Below are positions 46,901-61,900 of a stretch of 64,000 nt of DNA, piece by piece. This stretch comes from Owenia fusiformis (Eukaryota > Annelida > Polychaeta > Sabellida > Oweniidae). Below the pieces are notes generated by a model. The model was not told where the DNA came from. It saw nothing but the letters and a program-made list of their open reading frames with translations, and did no database searches. Within the stretch, counting starts at the first letter, position 1. Each line of letters opens with the position of its first letter. The stretch covers positions 31,793,564-31,857,563 of the forward strand of contig CAIIXF020000007.1 of the NCBI GenBank assembly GCA_903813345.2. The letters run 5' to 3'. The position numbers and the translations under genes were made by a program.

Positions 46901-49900
46901 ATTTCCCTTTACCAAAACAAGGTGAGGTTTCAATGAAAATGGTGTCCTTTTGAGCTAGTTTCATAATCAACGACTTCATAAGAATCAAAGCCATGATGTC
47001 TGGTAATACCTTTCTTGTATTGCATTTCGTTGTCAATTTTCGTCAAAGAACAAGTTAAGATCGATCCTGCATTACCAGAATAAATGCGATGACTCAATTC
47101 CCATCTTTCAGATATGATAGCTGTTCCTGATTTTGTTGCTGACGGGATGGAAAATTGGGGGTTGATCATATACAGCGAGACGTCATTGCTCTATGATGAT
47201 ACTGGGTCATCAGCCTCAAACAAGCAGGAGATTGCAGGGGTCGTGTCTCATGAACTGGCGCATCAGGTTGAAAGCACTCATGATCGGTTTTAGAAATGAA
47301 TTTTACAATAAATTATGATTTGATCCATGATAAATGTGTTGCAAATTGTAGAATTTTAATAATAACAAAACCTTGACGGATAGAAAAACTTGCACGAACA
47401 ATTTTCATGTAGACATATGTAGAGTAGGCTGTTATTTGACAAAATATATGTTGAAACTACCATTGCATATAATAATTAAGTATAACAACTTAACATTTCT
47501 TCATATGCTACAGTGGTTTGGTAACCTAGTGACGCCTGGATGGTGGGATGACCTTTGGCTAAATGAAGGCTTTGCCAGCTATGTAGAATATCTAGGGGTT
47601 GACTTTGTACATCCTGAATGGAAAATGGTAAGAGTATCACTGTTAACGTTTATTCTTATAGCAAGCATTTGTGCCCATATCCTTTCCTCTGGCCTGCACA
47701 TGGAAGTATAGCCTTAAACAGATAATGGAAAAAGGACAATGATTGTTGTTTTTGCAATCCATTAATCCCATATTTGTCATAAAACTTTATCAAATAGGGT
47801 AAATCTATCTCAATGGATCACGTGAATGTGTACGTTTTTTAGATTTCACTGATTTTTTAAAATGCATTCATATATATAGAATGATTGAATTTGAGTACAC
47901 CATGTTTACTATTTGATGAAATCAATTGTTTCAGATGGAGCAGTTTGTAGTCCAAATTCTTGAAGATGTGTTCAAAACTGATGGTCTGGCTGCATCACAT
48001 CCAGTTTATGTGCCAATAGGCCATCCTGATGAAATATATGAAACATTTGATAAAATATCATATTATAAGGTAGGATTGTAATTTTTATACACTTTCTGAC
48101 ATGCATCAATAAAATGGACAAATTGGATATGTATGCACAAGTGCCAATGGGAAATGAAGCAAGAAAATGAAATATTAATGAGTTCAAGCAACCCCCAAAT
48201 ATCCTAAACTATGATCAAACACGTATTAAGAAACGCTGTAATGCCCTCTACGTGTAATACCCCTTTACCCCAACATTTAGAAACCATAAAAACACAATCC
48301 AAGACCACAAGACATTTCATTCCAGAGACGTCGGATCATATTTGAAAGGGGTGCATTTTCCAGAAAATTGACGCGGGAAGTAATTGCCTGGCAGAAAACC
48401 GCGCATATTGGGGGTCCGGTAGCATTCTCACCGGAAAATTTTTTCGAGGACCATAAACAGTTCTTTTCTGATAACTAAATCGGTGTTTATACGATAATCA
48501 GATTAATATTGATACTACATGTTGGTACCCACATAAATGAATGATAGGGAGGTTAAGTTACACCTTTTTAAAAAACTTGTGTGAACGTGTAGAATTGTTG
48601 TCCTCTGTTGATTAGTTCTCTCATTTGTAGTGTTTACTTCTCCAATGGATAATAAGGATATTCGGAGAATAATTACGATTATAGGTCCTTGGAAAAATAA
48701 TTAAGAGCGGGACAGCAACATTTTTTCTGTTTTAAACGACGAATTCATTTTTTAAAATGATTCGGATAGATTTACTGCTAACTTCTGTGAAAATACTTAC
48801 AATTTTGAAGTAAGTTGACTTAAACGTTAATTTCTCGGATCAATCTTTTTAAACGATTTCTGAAAAAAGTATAAGGATTCAATTTATATCATTTGAATGT
48901 TCTTTCGATGTGCTTGGAGTATGATGAACGTATTGCCAGTTAAGGTAATACAAAAAACGTTCAAAGACTACCAAATTGAATCACAACTACCCGTTTTGGA
49001 ACGAAAATACTCCAAGCGTTTACTAGAATTACCAAAAAACGTTTACATGAATTGATTATTTTGTCGTTCATTGTTAAAGGTTGTACACACCGGCAGCCAT
49101 GTGTAAACTTCATTGGAGTGGAATATTTACATCTTGGATTTCGGAATCACCTAAATTTTATCTCAACTGAGGTATATTCACGAAATAATCAAAATAATAT
49201 CGCTCTGGGGTTGTAAAATCGAACATGGTAAATGACGGACATTGAAATGGAATCTTGTCATGGAACTTCTACTTACCTTTAATTCAAAACCGAGCATGTG
49301 CAGTATATGCTACGTCTCCATGGACATTGATAAGGGGACAATGGTTAATTCCACAATACCATCCCTGCGCATGCATCTTTCGGGAGTGAACGAAGGGGGA
49401 GTGATGTGTCTGTAAGACGTGATAAGAGATGTTACTTGACATTATTTCCAATAACTCCAAATTTTAAGTATCCAGAGATGTAACATCCACTTGTTACTGA
49501 GTTCATGTTTCAAATACACGACTTCATATTATCCTCTACTTTAAAGACATATTACTGCCCTCTCCGTTCATTCCCTTATCTATTCTAATTATTTTCGATT
49601 GTTTTTTATCTAACGTATGGAAACTTTTTTTTTTAATCAGCAAGGACATTAATTTTGTGATACTAAAAAGTTACTTATAAGTATTTATTACAGGTCATGT
49701 AGACCATTGTTCCTTTATTTATAACAAAATATGACTTTTACTCGTTGGTGACGTTGTACCTTTTTTCTCAAATCTTAGAGAAGTGTATCGGTTCAAAAAA
49801 TCCTAGAATAACTAACATATTCTACCTAACCGTGCGCCTATTCATTTAGCAATTCAGAGGAAATTTTTCTCTTGAAAAAATAATTGAAGACGTTATTTGG

Positions 49901-52900
49901 TGCAAGATGAGTATTTTTAAGTACTATAAACAGTTGTTTTCTGATATAAAATAGTTTTTTGCAGTTTCACATAGAAATCCCATCAAAACATAAAATTTGG
50001 GCAGTTTCAGTGGGGGTGCACCCCCTTTTTGACGCCCATGCAATCATACTGAAGACCATTACAATAAATAAACCATTATCTGAAGTAAATGAACTTAAGT
50101 TATTAATATATGATATTTTTAGGAAATACACACTATTGAAACCGGTCGCCAACTAATATCAATTCAACAATCACAGAGAATTAAACCTTATTATTGACGT
50201 TTTAGACTACAAAAATTGTAGGCAACATATTCAACTGTGAAATCTTCTAAAAATAAGCTGGTATGATATTCTTGTCCGTAGTTAAAGGAATTAAATTTAC
50301 TGTGACATAATTTCCGTCACTGTTTTTACAGAGCTCTTCAATCATTAGAATGGTGAACAACTTCTTGACCGAGGATACATTCAGAAAAGGACTTACGGTA
50401 TGTTTGAGTATCATTTTTAGCACCAAGTTGGCCAAGTAAAAAACGATTTTTAATTTGGTAATTCCAGTTTTCTTTGCAAATATCTTTTTCAGTTCAATTT
50501 CAATTCAATTCAGCTTTATTTTCTTATAGTATTATTTACAAGATTTTACATGACACCGCTGTGGGTGTATACAGTATAAAGAATATGTTGTTTGAATAGT
50601 AGTATAGGTATATGATAATCAGTTGATTCAATGATGAACACTAAGACTAACTAGTACACATTCAAAAGAGGGCATCACAATAAATTTGAATGTTGCTTAA
50701 TACAATCAAAACATCTAACTAAAACTGACTAAAAATATCAAAATTAAATCTTGAATACATAAAAGACAATCAAACGTAGTTCTAGTAATGCATACAAACA
50801 AAATATTACTCATCTGTATATTTGGCAATTACTTTTTAAAATCATTTCTACATACGTTTGAATAAAGAATTAAGTTTCCTAATGGCAGCCGGCAGATTAT
50901 TATGCCTGGCCTTGGCGCATGATTGATTTCTGAATTATATTTATTTGCAACCAAGTCAATTTAAATCTAGTATTTCTGTCATGTGTCTGACTGTTTGCTT
51001 TAAAGGGATTGGTAATTGTCTAGGTTTTTTATGCAATTATAAACAAATACTGCTGTGCTAATCTTAAAGATATCATAGATCTTCAGTAATTTTAGTTTTT
51101 TGAAAATTGGTTCAGAGTGTGGGCTTTGTATAAAAAACCTCCTACCTCATACCCACCTACCCATCTACGTGGAACATGATACAGTCATTGAAGGGTTCAA
51201 TTTAAAAGATTATTAAATCTCAAAATAGCTCAAATTATTAACATTTCTACAATTCCGGCTTTATTTTATGACTAGACAGACAACAGATCCATAAATAAAG
51301 GCATATGGATGTATTTTAATGTGTAATGACCCGAGGGCGCCCCAGGGGAATAAATAACTAACGACTGCTAGCATAGGTCCAACAAGCCAGATAAAGAAAT
51401 TGAAAGAAAGTGTGCTAAATTTGATGCCCCGAGTGGGAATCGAACCCAGCTGGGATGTAGTAGCAACTTGCTATCAAGGGTCGTTAATACAAATGCATCT
51501 ATAATTCATCATAATTAAGATTTAATAAACTGAGATCTTTAAAATTGAACCCTTCAAAGACTGTATCATGTCGCACGTACGTGGGTAGGTGGGTATAGGT
51601 AGGAGGTTTTTATACAAAGCTCAGTGTGTGCCATTCTATTGCTGTATGTGATAAGCCTCCAAAATCTCTTTTGCAAGAGCAGTATGGGTTCTAGAAGTGA
51701 TTAAGTGGCATTACCCCAGGCAATTAAGCAATAATTGATATCACTATAGATGAGTGAGAACTATATGGACTTAAGTGCATTCAGCTTGTTTCGTATTTTA
51801 GATATTTATACCTATTGCCTTGGCCAGTTTCTGTTTTAATTCATTTATATGATGTTTCCACGAAAGTTTATTATCAATAATTACTCCGAGAAAGTTGATA
51901 CAGCTTATTTGTTCAATATTAACTTTTCTTATACAAAGCTTTTAACGCTGATGATAAAATATACAATTGTTCTTAGTTCTAAGTCGATTCCTCCATTTTG
52001 AGATAGCTCTAAAAATACTAGTATATGATTTGGGTGTGCCAGTTTTTGTCACATGTTTTTCTTAAACGAAATATTCTGTTGGTATATGATCTTAATAATG
52101 ACATATTCTTCACCTTGTAGAATTATTTGAAAGATAATGCATTTGGCAACACCCATCACACTGACTTATGGAAATCTTTGACAGATGTAAGTACTTAACT
52201 ATTTCTATGAGCAACATCAATATTCATTTCATTGCTCAACGTTGTAAAGATAAGTTGCACTTGAATTGGAATATAATTTCAAAATATCAGTATTTGCGTT
52301 GAGCGTATATTGATAGACATTGTGGGCTATTCCCTGTCAATTTCAAAGCTAGGCTGCACATGTCGATTGCATTTAATTATAAATGTGACTTCAGCAAGCT
52401 ATGTCAGAAGGTAAAAACATCGATGTCGGCGATATAATGAACACTTGGGTGCGTCAGATGGGCTACCCAGTTGTGACAGTATCACGAAATGGAACGTCAG
52501 CAGAGGCTACCCAGAAACATTACCTTCTTGATCCTTCACAAACACCAGATCCGAAATATCCAAGTCCTTACAAGTATGATCATTGATAGCATGATCCTCT
52601 ATTAGGTCAATTCTGTCTGGCTATTTGTGGTGCAATAAAATGTTCGATCATTTTAACATTAATTGTTTTTTAATTTCGATTTCCTCTTGATTTGTATCGA
52701 TTGTGAACTTTTGTTTGCTTATTTCATTTCAGCTACCTCTGGAAAGTTCCGCTTAGTTACACTACAAAATCTGAGAGTAATTTCATAAATCCTCCAATAA
52801 TATGGATGAATGAAGAAACAAGTAAGTATTATAAAGAGCAGAGGCGTAGCTAGCCCATTTTGCGAGTGTACGCCCGTATGATTTCCCGGTTTTATCAAAA

Positions 52901-55900
52901 TTAACAAAACGATGGTTCCATAAAATAGGAAGATCCCGGGTGTTCAGAAGATAGGGGATACACTAAACACTCTTAATTCAATGAAGGAAATATGTATTGT
53001 TTGATCATTTTGACATAGCTTTTTAAAGGGATTGAATTAACTGTATTAACAGATAATATTCGGGAAACAAAATAGACAGATTCTATATAATCATGCCATC
53101 GGTCATGCCATCGGTGATCGAAGCCGTCTTCTTCATAAAGAAGGGGTGCACTCTTCTTATTGGCCATGGTTGACATGCATGTTTGCTTAGTACTTACATC
53201 CTAACAAAATAAAAACATACATATACTTACTTGTATGATGAATACCGATAGCCCATTTTCATTATTGCAATTTCCAAGTATTGTTTACACATAAGGAAGA
53301 AACCCCAAAGTGATCTTGCTTTTACCTAACTTGATGAAAGCGTGCAAAATACTTTCTACCACCAAAAATAGGTGCCATTGTAACTGTCACGGGAACTCAG
53401 CATTTAAAGTGTCTGTGCGATGCTCATGGGGTCACCTTCCAAAGGTAAACTTTTTAAGTGTTTTTCAATCACAACTTCAGAGGGTTGAAGTCTTTCGCAT
53501 GATGTTCATGGTCATTCTGACCATGATCACTGTGATCCTGGTCATGTTAATGATATGTGGGAGTAGTGAAACTGACTGATGGGCAAAGCACAACTCTGTT
53601 CAGTTTCAAAGAAATAAATATCCACATGTTTTTTCATTTCCTGTTTGGCTTTTCTGATAACTAAAACCTTAACCCACACTGGAGAAAGTACAAAATATTA
53701 GTTTAGACACCCTGAAGAATGGAGAAATATTAGTTTAAAGTTTGTTATGTTTGATCCATACATATCGAACAATCATACAAACTAGAGAAAGTATGAGAAT
53801 GTTGATTAATCCAATCTGAGGAATATGATAAATAATTGATTCTTCAAAATAATACGTTTACTTAAATTTTAAATGTCAATAATGAATCAAGTGTAATAAA
53901 GAATCTGATCTTCGTAACTTACTTTTGTTTAAGCATGCAGATTACTATTCAATGGATTTACATTAAATGCTAAGTTCCTTTGACGGTGGCATTCATTTTT
54001 TTGGTGTTCAAGAGAGAACTTTCTCGCCAAGTTAGGAAGAAGTCAGAGCATTTTGGAAACTCTTCATTATAAAATGTGTGAACCATTCTTGACAATTGCT
54101 ATAATGAAAATGGCCAATTGGTATGCATTGTATACAAGTGTATGTATTTTATTTTGTTAGGATGTCAGTACTAAGTTTGCAAACATGCATGTCAAACATG
54201 GCCAATCAGATGAGTGCACCCCTTCTACATGTATATGATAAAAAATAATCCATTCCTACATCAATTGGTTTAGCTTTGGATCACTATCCTATCACTATGT
54301 GGCAGGAATGCATTCTGATAGGATATAAATGATCTTATCGTATGATCTGTAAAATGAAGCCCTCTGATTGGTCAGTTCTTGTACTGTACCAATCTGTATT
54401 GCTACTGAGATTGTTCCCGTTGATCAACTCCGTCGCAATACAGAAAATATTGGTACGGAGGGGACGATCTCAGTAGCAATACAGAGGATCACACGATAAA
54501 AACGTTATTGAATGATTTGAAGTGCAATACAGGATATATTCTGTCTCGATACTCTGTATTGGCACTCGACTTCGTCTCGTTCCAATACGGAATTTCTCGA
54601 CCAGAATATATCCTGTATTGCACTTCAAATCATTCAATAACTTATAATATGACCTTAGTTCACCATGGTATCAGGAGATGGCATGCCAAAATGTAAAATC
54701 TCTAATAGGACAACAGCGCTTGCGGAATACTTTTCACGGAATCTGCTACCAACACGGATTTTGTTTAAAATCTGTGTGTCCTTTTACAGAAATGTATGTC
54801 AAGTGTTACAAACACATAGAAACTTAATTAGAAACGCATATTCTTATAATTTCAGAGTCTCTTAATGGGCTCCCGACTGAGACAAATGACTGGGTTTTGG
54901 TGAACGTAAACCAAATAGGCTACTACAGGGTAGATTATGATACAGCAAATTGGAACGCCCTCATTGCCCAATTAAATGACAACCACCTGGTAAGATTAGA
55001 ATGATACAAAAACGTTTAACATATAAAAAAAACTTTAATATATTGGTTCATGTTAGCTAGAGAGGATGAGGAATTCAACGTTATACATATTATAATTTGG
55101 TCAAACTGAGATATACATGTCGTTTTGTTAAAGGCCCCATGTAAAGTTTAAACCACTTTGGCTTATATTGTAGTCTCACCCAATGTTATCAAAGTGTGAT
55201 ATGTGAAACTTTTTTTTTTTATTTCAAAAAGTGGTTTTTGATTGACTTTTTGTTCCAAAATTGAATGTGAATTTATTTAAAACCAACTTTTAGAGGTCAC
55301 TAATATCTTCTAATTAGCCACAATTCATACCAATGCATAGCATACATCCTCCCATGTTTTTGCCGAAAAAATTAAGAAAATCGGTTGATAAACAAGCGAG
55401 AAATGAACTTATCAGTGCATGAAAATGGTTCTGAGAAAAATGCATTTTAAAATTTTAGTTCTCATAATGATATCTAAAACATAATTTATTCTTCCTTTTA
55501 ACCTGGTTAGACAATCAACATTGTTTTTTATGAAAGTCTAGCATATTTAGAAAAGATTGACATCGAAAAAAAAATTCAATTTTTTTCAAAAGATTTTCAC
55601 TACGGCGCCCGGCCGATGAGCATTTTGTTCAAAATCGGCCGGCGAGCCCGGGCATCGTACGGGCGCCGGGCGATGATCGCCACTCATCGGCCGATTTTTA
55701 GACATCGTACGGGCGCCGGCAGAGTTTTATCGCGGAGATAAAAGTTGCCGATGTCTTGGCGATTTTTTCTCAACCAAACTAATCGGTACCTACCCGGCCG
55801 TGTCCCGTCCGGTCATCGTACGATTATTTTACGGTGCCCGGTGGTATCGCACGGTCATCTTGAGATTTTGCGTGCTGATTTGTTTTTGATAAATCTTAAT

Positions 55901-58900
55901 AATGATTACTTATAAAGTGATGTAAAGGTTTTAAAAATAATGAGGCAAGGAGTTATAATCACTACACACTGTCAGAGATTTTTTTATAAAACATAAATAG
56001 AACGATTTGGGTTACTGTAAAACAATGACACACATTTGAATGGCTGGGTGGGTGGGTTGATCTAGTCGTTCTTATATTGACATTAATCGTGTATGTATAT
56101 CATACACATTGAATAGAGTGATACATTTTATGCGTATATTCACTCATGCATATACCATTACAAATCATTTATTTTAAAAATCTTCTGAATGTTTTTGTGA
56201 GTACAGTATTTTCAAGGGTCACAATTTTAATACGAAAGTTCACTGTCTCAATTACAGTTAATGTGCCAAAGGCTAAGGATAGAGGGGATAAGGCCAATGG
56301 GCCATATATGAGGAAGGCCTTGGGAAGACAGGTGGAAAAAGACAATAACAATGCTACAGTCGAAACAGAAATGTTTGTGACTACTTTAAATTTAAAAATA
56401 AGCAATCAAATGACCATATTGAAACAGTTTATTTAAAAATAGAAACATTTATATTTATCCTAACTTTTGTTTATTTTAGTTTGTTTTGTAGTTTAGCTAT
56501 CATATCTGTGTCCTCTTATATTTTGATACTTCTCTGCCATGTTATTTTCGGAAAAATTAACCTAGCCGAAACTCCCTAAATTACAAAAGGCCACAGCTTT
56601 GCTGCACATTATACATTACTATCTGAAATATTCAAAAGTTAGGATTAATATAAATGTTTCTATTATTACATAAACTGTTTAAATATGGTCATTTCATTGC
56701 TTATTTTTTAAATTCAAAGTAGTCACAAACATTTCTGTTTTGACTATAGTGAGCTGGTCTATCGAAGTATTTCGTTTTCAAATCTTGCATTCACGCCATG
56801 TGGAGCAGTCATACTGGGTCATACAAGAATTTAGTATAAATCTAGAGGCCTGTAGATCGACCGATGTCCTGGCGGGTGCCGTACGGGCATCGGCAGATAG
56901 CCTTGCGATACCCGTGCGATGTCTTTCAGATTCAATTGATTGCGGGCGCCGTACGATGCCTGTACTAATGTGACCATGCTCACGATTAGATCAAGACATC
57001 GGTGAAAAGTCACCGGCGCCCGGTCGATTTAGAAATCGGCCGATGACTACTCATCGGCCGGCGCCCGGCGGCTATGTGACCCAGGCATTAGTGACATCAC
57101 TAATGTTTCAAAATATTTTTGATAAGCTAAAACATTGAAGTGGCCCATTAAATGACATTTTATTATTGAAATAGTGTGTCTTTTGTTAAATCTTTGCATT
57201 GGTGTTAAAAATATAATCTTTTTTGAAATGCATTAAGAAATATTTGATGATTAAGAAATTTCAACTTTTTTTGAAAAAAAAATTTTTTTGTTCAAAAATC
57301 TCTAAAATCACTTTTTAAGTCCTGACAAATAGTAAATGAATGATAAAAAAAATATTTTCAAACTTTAGACGGGGACTTTAAAGCATTTAACCCCAAGGCT
57401 AAATGAATCGTGGGGGATTTTTAGCATGGGGTCTTGTATGATACTTTGACTGGATTGTATTTCTTGTTTTTTATTTAGGCTATACAAGTTAGGAATCGTG
57501 CACAGCTTATTGACGATGCGTTCAGTCTTTCAAGGTAAACAATTTTTCGCAAATAATTGATTTTCTATTAGTATTATAGATGCCAAAGAAATATTCCCTT
57601 TTAACAGACAAATCGTGTGACTTTTTAGGACGAAAGATGGCAATATATCTCGCTTGGGGTAAAGATGGCTGTCATCTTTCATCCTAAAAAGTCACACGTG
57701 CAAGTTGAGATATACTTGTGACATCACTGGTCTATAAACATCAACAACATAGCAACAAATACACCGTTGCTATGAGTACCCATGCTCATTCTACAAAACT
57801 AAGCTGTGACGTCATAAAAATTGAGCTTTGTTGCCACGCATATCCATGTATTTTCTACAATATTGTTATGAAGTCATTACAATTGAAAGATGATGTTCCA
57901 TTTGAAGCTTTTTTCACTCAGTTTTGTCACAAAAACTTGAAAATATGGCATAATACAGAGCCATATCAGAAAAACGTTCTTGTACTCGTACCTGTGCAAT
58001 ATCGTCCATTCTTGACTCACTTTGATAATGTTTCTTCATCTGCAACTCGATAAAGAAGAATTATCAAAGCTGATCAAGAATGGACGATCTTGCACAGGTA
58101 CATGTTCTCATATAAGAACCTCTATATCTACTTTGCTAAAATTTCATTTGAAGATATGGTAAAGGTAAAGGTGTATACAGAACTTGCCATTTTGAAAAGG
58201 TTCTATATTACAGTTTCAACATGTTTTCCGTGTTTTCTCTAGGTTTCTGTTGTCTCATAGGAGCTTTCTGACTTTAAAACAAATCCTTAACTAAATGGAT
58301 AAGTGTCTCGGTAACATTTTTGTAAATATTCATTATATGCAATTCTGAAAGAATAAAACTTTTCGATCTTCACGATTTCAGTCATAAACGTCAATATAGC
58401 GTCCAAACTTTGGGTGAACGTTGGGTGATACCCGGAAATTAAATCAATATTAGCCGCCTTAAGACAGAAAAACGATGAATGATCATTATGATTCTAAGAA
58501 CTGTATTAGCAACATCATTTTCCGTGCTTTTCCAATTCATTTAGACGAATTATATTGTACATTTTAGGGCAGGCATCTATAATGTCGATATCACCAGAGC
58601 GATGCAGACAACAAATTACCTTATAAACGAGCGTGAATATGTACCATGGTTTGCAGCGATAGAAAACCTCCGCTATATATATCAGATGCTTGGCAGCACG
58701 GGAAGCTTTGGGGATTATAGTAAATATATCTTGAAACAAATATTACCGTTGTACGACTTTCTCGGCTGGAATGACTCCTTGAAGAATAACACTCACCTTG
58801 AACAGTAAGTTTGAATTTGTTACTAAATCCTTTGGATAATTTGGATAATTGTATATAGCCTATTTATAGTAATTGTTTAAGGGGGTTGTATCTACCTAGG

Positions 58901-61900
58901 CCTAAACTTACTTTCCGATAAAACGTTTATTTTGTATTTAAATCGTCCTAACATCATTCTGCTTCATATCCAGGCATAAAAATTGGGTGTCATCGACTTT
59001 GTTTTTACTTAAAGCTATGAAACAATTTGATCCCCATTAGTGACTTTGTTTTTATTACTTAACCCTAATGTGTACAATGTGTCGGATGACCAAATCCCCC
59101 TCCAGATTTTTCCCCGATACTTCTCAGCCAATTTTTTTTTTTTATATAACCATAGTACCTATAACTACAGTTAAAAGATCATTTTTGATCTGATTTATAA
59201 TAAAATGAAGAATGGGATGTCAGAATGTTTAAAGCAGTTTCATTTTGACAATGATTTCATGTAAAACATGTTTGTATGCATGATAAAAGTTCAACTTATT
59301 GTAGTTTCTAGTTTCTTGCGAGTCAAACTTGAGTACAAAGGGCAACATAACAGAATATGAATTCATTTTTGCCAATAACCTAATCATGCTCACATAAATT
59401 ATTCATTCATGGTCTAATAAATCAGCATTCTTCCTAAATCTATGTTGATTAGCTGTACTTTCTTTTTAATGACAATGCACTACATAACCAGGTAGCTTAT
59501 TACTTGAACAGTGCATGCAAATACGGCTGAGAAATAAAGAAAATGCTCAGTCATGCAGACGCATATAAAACATTATATGTCTCTGAGTCATGGGAACTAA
59601 CAACACTTGCACTTCCTAGCTGTTTAAAGTGTCTCATATATTCGATCAAAATTTGCCATGCAAACATGTTAGTCTACTATACTGCCCCCCCCCCTTGCTG
59701 TAACAAGGAACACAAAACACATTAAAACGTAAACATAAACCAATTAGTCAGACGATTACTTCACTATGAAAGTTAGGGGTGTTCAAGGCAAATGTGTATT
59801 AGCAGAATACGCTGTGTGCATGGACTAACACAATGTCAGTGGTCATTTACTGTGTCAACTTAGTAACCCTTGCATATCGTGCTCACTCTAAGTATTGAAT
59901 AATTTTTTTATGATCTAAATGTTTGTGGTTTATAAAACAATGTGATATATTTTAGTTGGAAATAAATTAATAAATAACAGCACTAGAATGCGGGAAGAAA
60001 GAGCAATGGTGACAAAATGCAGACCGAATTTTCCGTAAGGGTTTCAAACATTTCTGGACACAATCATACATGTACTTCATGTGTACTGTTATTTTTAGTG
60101 CTGTATTTATAGATATAATTTCACGTATTAAAATCATATTTTCCAGCAATGACTTCAAATTCGGAACCACCCCCATATCACATTTTCTTCAATAACTCCA
60201 AACATGTGTAAACATTGACCATGTGCATATAAATTCAGATTTCACGAGCTCTTTTCTATTCGAGTACCTCATACACCCCTGCATGGATTTGAGTTGGATT
60301 CGCCTTTTATACGTGAGCCGGTACACATCGCAAACGCTGATTGGATAAAGATTGCGAGAATCTTTAAAGCAATGAAACAGCTATCCTTTACGCACGAGGC
60401 TAAAAACTTTCTAAAAGGTAGATACAGCCTCCTTAATCCAATTCCTCTCCTTACATGCTCACCAACACGAAGATATATACACGGGGAACAAATATATTAT
60501 TATGTAGATGTATGGTTATATATAAGAGGGGGGACTCCATACTACATTTTCCTTACATTTACCTTAGATTCACTAGAAGTCTAGTTATAGCGCAAGTATG
60601 TGACATGGGACACCAAGCATGTAAAGATCAGGCGTCCGCGCTCTATAAAGAATGGATGGACTCACCTGACGACAATAAGTAACAGAAATAAATATTTACA
60701 TAGTTGAATTATTATATGATAATAATTAATCATAAAAAATTGTAAATTACTTATTAATATAGACATATTTTTAGTTAATCTGCTTACACTATGCTACCAG
60801 TTCAAAACAAAATTGTAAAAGCAATTGCTGTATTGTATTTCTAGGATATCGCCCAACCTGAAGGGTACTGTTTACTGCAACGCTATAGCGAATGGAGGAA
60901 TAGAGGAGTGGGATTTTGCCTTCGAAAGGTTTCAGAATGAAAACCTAGCAGGTGAAAGAGTTCGGCTTCTTCAGGGCATGGCTTGCTCGACCCAACCTTG
61001 GATTCTCAGTCGGTAAGTATGTTGTACATAACGTTCCAAATGTATTTTCAGTCCAATCAACCTTTACAAGTTAGATAGTTGGACAAAGCATGGACTTCCT
61101 TATATAGAGGTCCATGGACAGAGACACCCCTAATATCTAGGGATGAAAAACTATTTTCAGTATCAGTGGGCATATACTAGTACAACCCATGGCCAATACT
61201 AAGGTTTGCAATACCTCCTCTTAATATGCTAAAAGAAGGACTACGTTATTCCAGAGACATATAAAACATCTCTGGTTATTCAAAAAGAATGCAGGTATAA
61301 ATGCGCCTCCGATCCAATACAGTATGTAGAATTATTCATGTAACACAAAATACTTTATCCATTATCCAGGTATTTATCATGGAGTTTTGACGAGACGTAC
61401 ATTCGGGAACAAGATGCCTTGGAAGTTCTAGTGTACATCTCATGGAACAGAATCGGTCTTCCACTTGTCTGGAACTTCGTCAGGGCACGTTGGGACTACA
61501 TTTTTGAGAAGTAGGTTAACTTGCTAAATGCATTCCGATTTGGACGTCTACTTCCAAACACCCCTGACCCCCACCCCCTTCCCATATACACGTTCTACTT
61601 CCACTCCTGGGGGAACTGAGGTGTCTTGGTGCAAGACTACTAGATTAAAATATTTTCTAGAATAGGATTTGAAAAAAATCAAATCGATGATAAAACGATA
61701 AGAAGCCAAAATTATGATGATGTCCCTATGAAATGAATTTTTAAAATGTGATTGTTTTTGTGTACATGGTTTTTGTTTTTAAAAATATGACAGTATGTCT
61801 GCTTGTCGTGTGTTTTCATTCATTCCTAAATTTCTTTCAGGTATGAGGAGTCGGTCTTCATATTCACATATATTATTAATATCATCACTGAAACGTTCAA

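Noticed and set aside
51421-51475. A functional tRNA gene (and a similar one near 24800)
   Set aside because: Only a T-arm or B-box-like part is present, with no matching acceptor stem or anticodon arm; they are better read as SINE or MITE parts.
60236-60420. An aminopeptidase exon starting near 60236
   Set aside because: The acceptor-like AG gives a sequence unlike the family and soon goes wrong, whereas 60568 continues the protein ([14 protein letters not shown]) in phase.
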